Of a stretch of 64,000 nucleotides of DNA, positions 30,192 to 38,286 are shown piece by piece. The DNA comes from Schlegelella_A sp036263655 (GTDB lineage Bacteria; Pseudomonadota; Gammaproteobacteria; Burkholderiales; Burkholderiaceae_C). The position numbers were made by a program, and so were the translations under genes. The DNA is taken from the NCBI GenBank assembly GCA_036263655.1, contig DATAGP010000053.1, positions 28,417 through 92,416 of the forward strand, written 5' to 3'. The notes beneath the pieces are model-generated. The model did no database searches and had not been told where the DNA came from. It worked only from the letters and a program-made list of their open reading frames with translations. Each line of letters starts with the position of its first letter. The stretch's first letter is position 1.

Positions 30192-31889
30192 TCAGGTGGC
30201 TGGGGTCGACCTCGCGAACTCCGTCAGAAGAGCGCCCGGCAGCGGCGTCGGCGCGATCAGGCCGGCCGCGTCGGCCACCTGCACGCCGTTGACCCAGACG
30301 CCGTGCACGCCGACGGCATCGGTCGTCAGGCGCGCCGCCCCGGCGGGCAGGTCGTGGACGCGCCGCTTCGGCCCGCGGCCGACGGTGGCCGGGTCGAACA
30401 GCAGCAGGTCGGCGGCGAGCCCTTCGCGGATCCGTCCGCGCTCGCGCAGGCCGAGCACGTCGGCCGGGTGCGAGGTAAGGCGGCGCACCGCTTCGGCCAG
30501 GCTCATCGCGCCGAGGTCCCGCGACCAGTGGCCGAGCAGGTGCAGGCCGAAGCCGGCGTCGTTGAAGAAGGTCAGGTGGGCACCGGCATCGCTGAGGCTC
30601 ACGATGCTGTGCGGATGGTTCAGCATGCGGCCGACCGCTTCCTCGTCGCTGTTCAGCAGCTGCGCCGTGAAGACGGTGCGCAGCCCCTCCGCGATGGCGA
30701 GGTCGAGCATCGCGTCGAGCGGGTCGCGGCCTTCGGCCGCCGCGATGTCGGCGATGCTGCGCTGCTCGCAGGCGGCATGCTCGGGGCGCGCGACCTCGAC
30801 GACATGGACCTTGTCCCACTCGCTGTTGAAGAGACGGAAGGTCGTCGGCGTCGCCAGCTCGGCACGCACGCCCGCGCGGAAGCCCGGATCGCGCAGCACC
30901 TTCGTCAGTGCCGCGCCGGAGAGGCCGAGGGCGGGCTTCCAGCTCGCCAGCCCCTCGACGGGGTACGGCGACGCCAGCGTGAAGTCCATGGTCAGCGGGC
31001 AGCACGACACCTGGCCGAGCAGGCGGTGGCCGCGCGCGTTGGCGGCGGCGATCGCGTCCAGGTCCTTGAACACCGCGCCCGGGTTGACGCCGTTGTGCAG
31101 CAGCGCGGCGACCATCACCGGCCGGCCGGTCGCGGCGGCGAGCGACTCCAGGAACGGCACCGGCGTGTGCCCGCCCTTCGTCAGCATGTAGACGCCGCGG
31201 CCACCTTCGGCCATGGCGGCGACGAGCGCTGCCATCTCCTCGTCGGACGCGAGCCGCGACGGCATGGGCAGGCCGCCTTCGCCGTTGTGCGCGGGGCTGG
31301 TGCTGCTGGCGAAGCCGACCGCGCCGTGCGCCATCGCGTCGCGCACGATCGCCTGCATCCGCTCGATCTCGTCGGGCGTCGCCTGGCGCCGCGCCGCGTC
31401 GGCGCCCATGACGTAGGTGCGCACCGACGAATGGCCGACGTAGGCAGCGACGTTGACGGCGCTGCCGCGGCGGCGCAGCTGCGCCATGTACTCGGGAAAG
31501 GTCTCGAAGCCCCAGTCGATGCCTTCGCGCAGGGCGTCGATGGACATGCCCTCGACCTGCGTCAGGTTCCTCATCGTGATCTCGCGGTCGGCCGGCCGGC
31601 AGGGCGCGATCGTGAAGCCGCAGTTGCCGATCACCGCCGTCGTGACGCCGAGCGCCGGCGACGGGCGCAGCGTGGGGTCCCAGGTGATCTGCGCGTCGAA
31701 GTGGGTGTGGCTGTCGATGATCCCCGGCATCAGCGCCAGGCCATCGGCGTCGATCACGCGCGCCGCGGCGCCGTCGAGATGCGTGCCGACCGCGACGATG
31801 CGGCCGCCGGCCACGGCGACGTCGGTGCTTTCGGGCTCATAGCCCGAGCCGTCGTGGACCCGGGCACCGCGGATGAGAAGGTCGAGCAC
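30192..31889 (-). CDS. D-aminoacylase-like amidohydrolase (N-acyl-D-amino acid deacylase family)
   Basis: A 565-residue metal-dependent hydrolase. The amidohydrolase HxH motif is present in MPGIIDSHTHFDAQITWDP, followed by GVTTAVIGNCGFTIAPCRP, which is typical of D-aminoacylases and N-acyl-D-Glu/Asp deacylases. A later SLSDAGAHLTFFNDAGFG supplies another metal-binding region, and LREGLAADLLLFDPATV closes the barrel. At 565 residues it is longer than classical D-aminoacylase (about 480), as in the large subgroup often annotated only as 'amidohydrolase'. It is cytosolic, with no signal peptide. It lies within the minus-strand run that includes an EctD-like oxygenase and a dehydrogenase, so the natural substrate may not be an N-acyl-D-amino acid. 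Confidence 0.85.
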   Translation of the reverse strand: MLDLLIRGARVHDGSGYEPESTDVAVAGGRIVAVGTHLDGAAARVIDADGLALMPGIIDSHTHFDAQITWDPTLRPSPALGVTTAVIGNCGFTIAPCRPADREITMRNLTQVEGMSIDALREGIDWGFETFPEYMAQLRRRGSAVNVAAYVGHSSVRTYVMGADAARRQATPDEIERMQAIVRDAMAHGAVGFASSTSPAHNGEGGLPMPSRLASDEEMAALVAAMAEGGRGVYMLTKGGHTPVPFLESLAAATGRPVMVAALLHNGVNPGAVFKDLDAIAAANARGHRLLGQVSCCPLTMDFTLASPYPVEGLASWKPALGLSGAALTKVLRDPGFRAGVRAELATPTTFRLFNSEWDKVHVVEVARPEHAACEQRSIADIAAAEGRDPLDAMLDLAIAEGLRTVFTAQLLNSDEEAVGRMLNHPHSIVSLSDAGAHLTFFNDAGFGLHLLGHWSRDLGAMSLAEAVRRLTSHPADVLGLRERGRIREGLAADLLLFDPATVGRGPKRRVHDLPAGAARLTTDAVGVHGVWVNGVQVADAAGLIAPTPLPGALLTEFARSTPAT

Positions 31890-31902
31890 GGGAGCGCCGA
31901 GG

Positions 31903-32274
31903 TCAGTCGAGCCCGTTGACCGGAATCAGCTCGCCGCCGGCGCCGCCCAGGGCGTAGCCGGTGTCCGTCTTCCAGACGCGGCGGCAGTGGTCCTGCGCGG
32001 TGCCGGAAGTGATCTTGATGCAATAGCGCCCGTCGTCCCCTGCCTGCCACGTGCCCGATGAAGGCCTGCTGTTGCCGGTCCGGTAGGTCGCCCGGCCGTC
32101 CTTCTCGAAATGGACGTTCGCCGCCGCGCCGTTGACGTTCAGGTAGCTGATCGACTTGCCGGCGAGCACCTTCTCGAGCTCGGCCTTGTCGAGCTTGACC
32201 GGATCGGCGGCGTAGGCAGCACCCGCGATCAGGACGGCGGCGGCCGCGGGCAACGCACGACGCATGCGAAACAT
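31903..32274 (-). CDS. Small secreted protein of unknown function
   Basis: A 123-residue protein with a clear signal peptide (RRALPAAAAVLIAGAAYA|ADP). A mature domain of about 95 residues follows with a beta-rich pattern including NVHFEKDGRATYRTGNSR, SGTWQAGDDGRYCIKI and DHCRRVWKTDTGYAL. Two cysteines (in RYCIKI and DHCRRV) could form a disulphide. The pattern is reminiscent of small DUF995-like secreted proteins, but I cannot assign it firmly. It sits 14 bases after the dehydrogenase gene and 13 before the amidohydrolase gene, so it is probably co-transcribed. Confidence 0.8.
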   Translation of the reverse strand: MFRMRRALPAAAAVLIAGAAYAADPVKLDKAELEKVLAGKSISYLNVNGAAANVHFEKDGRATYRTGNSRPSSGTWQAGDDGRYCIKITSGTAQDHCRRVWKTDTGYALGGAGGELIPVNGLD

Positions 32275-32288
32275 GGGGACTCCTCGGT

Positions 32289-33647
32289 TCAGGCGGCTTG
32301 CAGCCGGGGCGGGGCGAACGTCGACTCCAGTTCCTTGCGCAGGCGGTACGCGGCCGTCGAGGTGTCGATCGCCACGTCGGACCACGACAGGCTCTGGCCC
32401 TTCTGCACCGGCCGCGTCACCTTGACGTCGTGGGCCAGGCCAAGCGGCAGTCCGCCGAGGCGGGTCGAGGTCTCGGCCGGCAGCAGCTTGCCCCAGACCG
32501 TGTAGCCGCCTTCGCCGTCGAGCACGTCGCCGGGCTTCAGATCCTTCTTGGCGGTGGCGACGACGTCGGCGTTCCAGCAGGTCGCGACACCCGTCGCCTC
32601 GCCGCGCAGGGCGACGCTGGCCACCGACATGCCGACCTCGAGCCCGATCAGGTGCCAGCGCTTGTAGAGCGTGAAGTAGCGGCCGCTCGGGTCGGTGTGG
32701 GCGTTGTATTCCTCGAAGCAGTTGCGGATGTACTCGGTCTCGCCCTCGACCGTGACCCACACGCCCATGCGGATGTCGTAGGGGATCGCGCGGCCGTTCG
32801 CCTCCAGCGACGAGATCACCTCGACCATGCCCTTCCTCTCGAGGACGCCGCCTTCGCCGATCGGCCGGGTCACGAAGGGGATGTCCTCGACGCTCGCCGG
32901 CGGATAGAGCAGGCCGTTGCTCGGCACCGTCAGGCCGGTGGCATTGGCGACCGCCGTCGATTCGATCGACGGCTTCGAGCCGTCGAGGAAGCTGTTGAAC
33001 ATCTTGGGGTTGAGCCCGCCGCGCTTCGCCTGCTCCGGCGTCAGCCCGTAGTTGCCCCACACCGTCTCCGGGGTCGACTCGCTGAAGTGCGGCAGCCACT
33101 TGTGGCCGCGCCCGGCGGCGGTCACCGGGAAGCCGCAGGTCCGGGCCCAGTCGACCAGGTCGCAGATCAGCGCCGGCTGGTCGCCGAACGCCAGCGAATA
33201 CACGACGCCCGCATCCGCCGCCTTCCTCGCCAGCAGCGGCCCGCAGAACGCATCCGCCTCGACGGTGACGTTGACGACGTGCTTGCCGTTTGCGAAGGCG
33301 GCCAGGCAGTGCTCGACGGCCGCGATCGGGTGCCCGGTGCACTCGACGACCACGTCGATCGCCGGATGCGAGACCAGCGCCTGCCAGTCGTCGCCGATGT
33401 GCGTCGAGCCGTGGCGGATCGCCTCCTCGAGCCCGCCGGCGCGCGTCCGCGCCGCCTCCCAGCCGACGCGGGCCAGGTTGGCGCGTGCTGCATCGGGCGA
33501 CAGGTCGGCGATGCCGACGAGATGCACGCCCGGCGTGCGCGGCACCTGCGCCAGGTACATCGAGCCGAACTTGCCGGCGCCGATCAGGCCGATGCGGATC
33601 GGCCTGTTCTCGGCCTGGCGCTTCTGCAGTTGTGCGTGGAGGCTCAT
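32289..33647 (-). CDS. NAD(P)-dependent homoserine-dehydrogenase-like oxidoreductase with C-terminal SAF domain
   Basis: A 452-residue protein. The N-terminus has a Rossmann dinucleotide site (IGLIGAGKFGSMYLAQ, residues 19-34). It is followed by a homoserine-dehydrogenase-like segment (VVVECTGHPIAAVEHCLAA, GKHVVNVTVEADAFCGPLLA). The C-terminal 90 residues look like an SAF domain (ATAKKDLKPGDVLDGEGGYT, KVTRPVQKGQSLSWSDVAID). Such fusions are widespread but mostly uncharacterised; some have been annotated as FlgA-like or homoserine dehydrogenase, neither of which fits well. It is encoded 66 bases after an EctD-like dioxygenase and before a secreted protein and an amidohydrolase, suggesting oxidation of a carbohydrate- or amino-acid-derived intermediate. 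Substrate unknown. Confidence 0.82.
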   Translation of the reverse strand: MSLHAQLQKRQAENRPIRIGLIGAGKFGSMYLAQVPRTPGVHLVGIADLSPDAARANLARVGWEAARTRAGGLEEAIRHGSTHIGDDWQALVSHPAIDVVVECTGHPIAAVEHCLAAFANGKHVVNVTVEADAFCGPLLARKAADAGVVYSLAFGDQPALICDLVDWARTCGFPVTAAGRGHKWLPHFSESTPETVWGNYGLTPEQAKRGGLNPKMFNSFLDGSKPSIESTAVANATGLTVPSNGLLYPPASVEDIPFVTRPIGEGGVLERKGMVEVISSLEANGRAIPYDIRMGVWVTVEGETEYIRNCFEEYNAHTDPSGRYFTLYKRWHLIGLEVGMSVASVALRGEATGVATCWNADVVATAKKDLKPGDVLDGEGGYTVWGKLLPAETSTRLGGLPLGLAHDVKVTRPVQKGQSLSWSDVAIDTSTAAYRLRKELESTFAPPRLQAA

Positions 33648-33713
33648 CGTGTCTTCTTTCGTGATCTACGGATTCCTGGTCGCGCCGCCCCGAGCTCGCT
33701 CAACCGCTGGCAT

Positions 33714-34616
33714 TCACGCCGCCAGCTTGAGATCTTCGTTCGACGTGACCAGGGCGCTCGCCGGCATGCCGTCCTTCCACGGCAGCTCGACCGGGTACGG
33801 CTTCAGCAGGCAGTCGTCGGGCAGGCACTCGATCGGCGTGAAGTCGCGGTGGGCGATGAACTCCGGCCGCTTGAAGCGGCGGATGTGGTTGCTGACGGCG
33901 CACAGGCTCAGGTAGACGCTGACCCGGTCCCAGGGCGAGAGGTTGGAGCCGGAGGCGTGCACCAGGCAGCCGTGGAACAGGATCATCGATCCGGCCGGAC
34001 CCTTCGGCGAGACGATGCCGCCGGGAACGTAACGACCGGCGGCATCGAAGCCGCCGCGCCCGCCGGCGCGCTCCACCAGCTGGGCGATCAGCTCGTTGTC
34101 GATCGTCCAGAGCGGATAGCTGGTGGTGGTGAGGTCGTGCTTCGCGTCGACGACGCCGCGCTTGTGGCTGCCCGGGATGAACATCAGCGGCCCGTTGAAG
34201 TCGGTCACGTCGTCGAGGAAGATGGCCACGTTCATCGCCCGCTCGGCCGGCATCCTGTCGTCGTTGAGCCAGGTGCCGTAGTCCTGGTGCCACTGCCAGA
34301 CGTCGCCGTCGAAGGCGGCCTTGCCGTTGATCTTGAACTGGTGCATGTAGAGCGCCTCGCCGATCAGGTCCTGCACCGGCTCGACCATGCGCGGGTGCCG
34401 CGCCAGGCGCGCGAACGGCTCGCTGTACAGATGGGCGGCGAAGTTCGTGCGGACGGCGTCCTTGCCCTTCTCGCGCACGTTGTAGGCCTCGCGCCGGGCG
34501 TAGAGCTCGGGCACGGCGTCGGTGAGCGTCTTCGTCTCCTCGGGGCTGAAGAGGGAGGGGAAGAACAGGTAGCCGTCGCGGTCGAACTGTTCGTGCTGGG
34601 CTGCGGTCAATTTCAT
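33714..34616 (-). CDS. PhyH-family Fe(II)/2-oxoglutarate dioxygenase, EctD-like
   Basis: A 300-residue non-haem iron oxygenase. The iron ligands are visible as H110-x-D112 in WQWHQDYGTWLNDDRMP and H220 in FHGCLVHASGSNLSPWDR, where R231 would bind 2-oxoglutarate. GPLMFIPGSHKRG is a standard PhyH-family segment. The spacing and the wording around the iron site resemble ectoine hydroxylase EctD, but no ectoine synthesis genes are present, so a different small molecule is likely. Its ATG overlaps the stop of the GntR gene (ATGA), indicating translational coupling with the regulator. Start chosen on that overlap rather than the upstream ATG at 34631. Confidence 0.87.
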   Translation of the reverse strand: MKLTAAQHEQFDRDGYLFFPSLFSPEETKTLTDAVPELYARREAYNVREKGKDAVRTNFAAHLYSEPFARLARHPRMVEPVQDLIGEALYMHQFKINGKAAFDGDVWQWHQDYGTWLNDDRMPAERAMNVAIFLDDVTDFNGPLMFIPGSHKRGVVDAKHDLTTTSYPLWTIDNELIAQLVERAGGRGGFDAAGRYVPGGIVSPKGPAGSMILFHGCLVHASGSNLSPWDRVSVYLSLCAVSNHIRRFKRPEFIAHRDFTPIECLPDDCLLKPYPVELPWKDGMPASALVTSNEDLKLAA

Positions 34617-35296
34617 GGCTGGCCTTTCCAAGCGGGCGCGAGAAGGTGGGGAAGACGGGCGAGCAGGTTCGCGCTGGCCTGCCGGCCGTGATCGTCGATG
34701 AGGCGCGTCGCGCGCTCGGCATCGCCCGCGGCGATCGCTGCCGCGATCGCCTCGTGCTCGTCCCAGATCGCGTCGCGCTGCCGTTCCTGCCGCAGCACCG
34801 CGGCCATCACCCGACGCAGGTGGACCCAGTGCAGGTGCGCGCTGGCGGCGATGAGCGGGTTGCCCGACGCGGCGTAGACGGCGTTGTGGAAGGCCGTGTC
34901 GGCGTCGACCATGGCCCGGATGTCGCTGCCGCGGGCGGCGCGGCGGCCCGCCTCGACGAGGCCGCGGTCGATCACCGCGCGGCGTGCGGCAGCGAGACGC
35001 GCCGCCAGGGCATCGAGCGCGGTGCGGACTTCATAGAGCTGCGCGATCCGCGCCGGGTCGAGCGGCGCCACGCGCAGCCCGCGCCCCGGCGCATCGAGCG
35101 CCAGCCCGTCGCGCTTGAGCAGGCGCAGCGCCTGCAGCACCGGCTGGCGCGAGACGGCGAGCCGCGCCGCGATGTCTTCCTGGCCGAGGCGCTCGCCGGG
35201 GGCAAGCGAGCCGTCATCGATGGCCTCGAGCAAGGCCCGGTAGACCCGATCGACGAGACCGGGGGCGGGTTCGAGGCGGACGAGATCGGCAGTCAT
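34613..35296 (-). CDS. GntR-family transcriptional regulator (FCD subfamily)
   Basis: A 227-residue regulator. The winged helix covers about residues 12-75 (VDRVYRALLEAIDDGSLAPG, ERLGQEDIAARLAVSRQPVLQAL). The helical FCD effector domain follows, with probable metal/effector ligands in DADTAFHNAVYAASGN, AHLHWVHLRRVM and WDEHEAIAAAIAAGD. FCD regulators usually respond to a carboxylate or sugar acid and repress adjacent catabolic genes. The start at 35296 is the first methionine after a palindromic site (35302-35319); the longer in-frame extension runs back through that site into the transporter gene. Translationally coupled to the dioxygenase. Confidence 0.9.
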   Translation of the reverse strand: MTADLVRLEPAPGLVDRVYRALLEAIDDGSLAPGERLGQEDIAARLAVSRQPVLQALRLLKRDGLALDAPGRGLRVAPLDPARIAQLYEVRTALDALAARLAAARRAVIDRGLVEAGRRAARGSDIRAMVDADTAFHNAVYAASGNPLIAASAHLHWVHLRRVMAAVLRQERQRDAIWDEHEAIAAAIAAGDAERATRLIDDHGRQASANLLARLPHLLAPAWKGQP

Positions 35297-35301
35297 CGAG
35301 T

Positions 35302-35319
35302 TACTCTGTATACAGAATA
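35302..35319. promoter_or_regulatory. Palindromic operator, probably for the adjacent GntR regulator
   Basis: TCTGTATACAGA (35305-35316) is a perfect 12-base palindrome, extended to TA(n)TCTGTATACAGA(n)TA over 35302-35319. The GTATAC core matches the kind of site bound by FCD-type GntR regulators. It stands in the 46-base gap between the AEC transporter stop and the GntR start codon, where a repressor could block transcription of gntR and the genes after it. Confidence 0.65.
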
Positions 35320-35342
35320 CGCTCGTCCGAAGTCGTCGGCGA

Positions 35343-36341
35343 TCAGGGGCTTTCCCCGACCCCGAACAGCCAGGCGCACACCGAGAAGGTCGCGAACGCA
35401 CCGATCGTCGAGGCCATGATGATCCGGGCGATGCGACCGTTGTCGGCGCCGTAGCGCTCGGCCAGCACCGAGACGTTGCTGGCGCTGGGCAGGGCCGCGG
35501 TCAGCGTCAGCACCATCAGTCCGAAGGTCGTGATCGGCGCGCCGAGGCTCCGCGCCGTCCAGCCGAGGGCGAAGACCAGCGCCGGATGGAACAGCAGCTT
35601 GAGGAGAGCCACGGGCAGGTAATGGCCGACGGGCGTGCGCGTGTGGGCGTGCCGGCCGGCGCGCCAGAGAACCGTGCCGATGGTGAACAGGGCCACCGGC
35701 GTCGCCGAGTCGCCGAGCATGCGGACGATCTGCGCCGCCGGCGCGACGAGCTCCAGCTTCAGCGCCGAGAAGACGGCGCCGAGCCCGATCGCCCAAGGCA
35801 GCGGGTTGCCGAGGGCGCCGCGCAGCGAGGCGACGGTCGCCGGCAGCAGCGAGCGCGGCTGGTCGCGCCCGGCGCGCTGCGAGTGCGCCTGCGCCAGGGA
35901 GATGCAGAGGGTGCTGGTCACCACCAGGTCGACGAGGATGGCGCCGATGACCGGCCCGGCCGCGTTCTCGCCGAGCAGGGCGACGAGCAGCGGCACGCCC
36001 ATGAAGCCGGCGTTCGGGAAGGCCGCGACGAGGGCGCCGAAGGCGGCATCGCGCAGGTCGACGCCGCCGCTCGAGCCGGCCCGGCGCAGGGTGAGCGCCA
36101 GCGTCGCGCCGATGACGATCAGCGCCGCCAGGACGTAGATGCCGATCAGCGCCGGGTCGGCGAGGCGGCCCGGCGGCAGGCTGGCGCCGAAGCGGAACAG
36201 CAGGCAGGGCAGGGCGAAGAACAGGACGTAGGCGTTCAGCCCCGGAATCGCGGCGGCCGGCAGCACGTGCGAACGGGCGGCCAGCCAGCCGAGCAGCACC
36301 AGCGCGAAGAAGGGGAGGGTGACGCCGAGAATCGCCTGCAT
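35343..36341 (-). CDS. AEC-family transporter
   Basis: A 332-residue inner-membrane protein with about ten hydrophobic helices in two halves, of the auxin-efflux-carrier-like family. It begins MQAILGVTLPFFALVLLGWL and contains AFPNAGFMGVPLLVALLG, the conserved glycine/proline crossover segment of the family, and LPSASNVSVLAERYGAD in the second half. Bacterial AEC proteins include MdcF and other carboxylate carriers. It is immediately upstream of the GntR regulator on the same strand, so it may import or export the substrate or product of that locus. It is divergent from sppA, 88 bases away. Confidence 0.85.
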   Translation of the reverse strand: MQAILGVTLPFFALVLLGWLAARSHVLPAAAIPGLNAYVLFFALPCLLFRFGASLPPGRLADPALIGIYVLAALIVIGATLALTLRRAGSSGGVDLRDAAFGALVAAFPNAGFMGVPLLVALLGENAAGPVIGAILVDLVVTSTLCISLAQAHSQRAGRDQPRSLLPATVASLRGALGNPLPWAIGLGAVFSALKLELVAPAAQIVRMLGDSATPVALFTIGTVLWRAGRHAHTRTPVGHYLPVALLKLLFHPALVFALGWTARSLGAPITTFGLMVLTLTAALPSASNVSVLAERYGADNGRIARIIMASTIGAFATFSVCAWLFGVGESP

Positions 36342-36429
36342 CGGGGGAGTATCGCCAACGCCGTCGGCGCGCCGCCTCGTCGCGTAAGCTAACGGGCCCT
36401 TTGCCGCCACCCTCTCCGGAGCCTCTCCC

Positions 36430-38286
36430 ATGTCCGCGTCATCACCCGGCCGCACGCGCCGGTTCTTCCGGGGCCTCTGGCGCTTCGTGGACGCGAGCCG
36501 CCGCGTCGTCCTGAACCTGCTGTTCCTGCTCGTCCTCGCCGTCGTCGTCCTGGTGCTCATGCGCAGCGGTCCGCCGGCGATCGCCGAGAAGACGACGCTC
36601 GTGCTCAACCTCGACGGCACGATCTCGGAGCAGCGTGCCGGCAACCTCCGCGCTTCGGCCCTCGACCAGGTGCGCGGCGAGGCGACCCAGAAGATCCAGC
36701 TCCGCGACATCCTCGCCGTGCTGGAAGCAGCGGCGTCCGACCCGCGCATCGGCAACGTCCTGGTGGTCCTCGACGAGATGCAGCCCACCGGCTTCGCGAC
36801 GGTGCGCGAAGTCGGCGCGGCGCTCGACCGCTTCCGGGCCAGCGGCAAGAAGGTCGTGGCCTGGGGCTCCGGCTACGACCAGCGCCAGTACTACATCGCC
36901 GCCCATGCCGACGAGCTCTACCTGCATCCGCAGGGCATGCTCTACATCACCGGCTTCGGCAGCCTGCGCAACTACTACCGGGAAGCCCTCGACAAGCTCG
37001 GCGTGGAGGTAAGCCTCGTCCGGGCCGGCGAGTTCAAGAGCGCCGGCGAGCCGTTCGTCGCCAATCAGCCCTCGCCCGCGTCCGTGGAAGCCGACACCGC
37101 GCTCTATGGCGGCCTGTGGCAGACCTGGACCGACATCGTCGAGAAGCGGCGCAAGCTGCCTCCCGGCTCGATCACGCGCAGCATCGAGGAGGCGCCGCAG
37201 CGCCTTGCCGCGGCCGGCGGCGATGCCGCCCGCATGGCGCTGGCCGCGCAGCTCGTCGACGCGCTGAAGACGCGCGACGAGCTGCGCGCGCTGATGGTCG
37301 AGCGCGGCGCGTTTGACGAGGAGGAGAAGACCTTCCGCCAGGTGGCCTTCGCCGAGTACCTCGCCGGCGTCCAGCCGCCGACGGGCGACGCGGTCGGCGT
37401 CGTCGTCGCCGAGGGCGAGATCGTCGACGGGCAGGCGCCGGCGGGCACCGTCGGCGGCCTGTCGACGGCCAACCTGATCCGCAAGGCGCGCGACAACAAG
37501 GACGTGAAGGCGATCGTCCTGCGCGTCAATTCGCCGGGCGGCAGCAGCTTCGGCTCGGAGCTCGTGCGGCGCGAGCTCGAGATCACGCGCGCTGCCGGCA
37601 AGCCCGTGGTGGTGTCGATGGGCGACCTCGCCGCCTCGGGCGGCTACTGGATCTCGACGGCGTCCGACGAGATCGTCGCCGACCCGATGACGATCACCGG
37701 CTCGATCGGCGTCTTCGCGCTGTTCCCCAACGTCAGCAAGACCCTCGACAAGCTCGGCGTGCACCCGAACGGCGTCGCCACCACGTGGCTCCGCAACGCC
37801 GACGACCCGCGCCGTCCGACCGACCCGCGCTTCACGAAGCTCCTGCAGCTGAGCGTCGACCACACCTATGTCGACTTCACGAAGAGGGTCGCGGCAGCGC
37901 GCCGGACGACGGTCGAGAAGATCGACGCGGTGGCGCAGGGCCGCGTCTGGAGCGGCGCGCAGGCGAAGGAGCGCGGCCTCGTCGACACGCTCGGTCACCT
38001 GGACACGGCGATCGCCTCGGCGGCGAAGCGCGCCAAGCTCGGCGACAAGCCGCGCGTCGTCTACATCGAGCGCGAGGCGGGCCGCTTCGCTCGACTGGTC
38101 GGCCTCCTCGATGCCGAGGTCTCGGCCTGGGTCGGGTCGCGGCTCGACGCAAGCATCGGCGAGCTCGGGCTGCCGCCCTCTGTTGCCCGCGAGGCCTTGC
38201 GCGAGCTCGGCTGGGTCAGCGGCATCGTCGACCAGAGAAAGCCGTTCGCCACCGTCGTCCATTGCCTGTGCGGGCCGGTGAACTGA
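36430..38286 (+). CDS. sppA: Signal peptide peptidase SppA, 67-kDa type
   Basis: A 618-residue inner-membrane serine protease that degrades cleaved signal peptides. One N-terminal membrane helix (about residues 28-46) anchors a periplasmic enzyme made of two similar halves. The catalytic dyad is visible: lysine 203 in VRAGEFKSAGEP in the first half and serine 403 in GDLAASGGYWIS in the second. Length matches E. coli SppA (618). The 3' end overlaps the helicase start by about 19 bases. Confidence 0.94.
   Translation: MSASSPGRTRRFFRGLWRFVDASRRVVLNLLFLLVLAVVVLVLMRSGPPAIAEKTTLVLNLDGTISEQRAGNLRASALDQVRGEATQKIQLRDILAVLEAAASDPRIGNVLVVLDEMQPTGFATVREVGAALDRFRASGKKVVAWGSGYDQRQYYIAAHADELYLHPQGMLYITGFGSLRNYYREALDKLGVEVSLVRAGEFKSAGEPFVANQPSPASVEADTALYGGLWQTWTDIVEKRRKLPPGSITRSIEEAPQRLAAAGGDAARMALAAQLVDALKTRDELRALMVERGAFDEEEKTFRQVAFAEYLAGVQPPTGDAVGVVVAEGEIVDGQAPAGTVGGLSTANLIRKARDNKDVKAIVLRVNSPGGSSFGSELVRRELEITRAAGKPVVVSMGDLAASGGYWISTASDEIVADPMTITGSIGVFALFPNVSKTLDKLGVHPNGVATTWLRNADDPRRPTDPRFTKLLQLSVDHTYVDFTKRVAAARRTTVEKIDAVAQGRVWSGAQAKERGLVDTLGHLDTAIASAAKRAKLGDKPRVVYIEREAGRFARLVGLLDAEVSAWVGSRLDASIGELGLPPSVAREALRELGWVSGIVDQRKPFATVVHCLCGPVN

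Noticed and set aside
33714..34616. Ectoine hydroxylase (ectD)
   Set aside because: The iron-site wording is similar, but no ectA, ectB or ectC lies nearby and the neighbours point to catabolism, so a specific EctD name is not justified.
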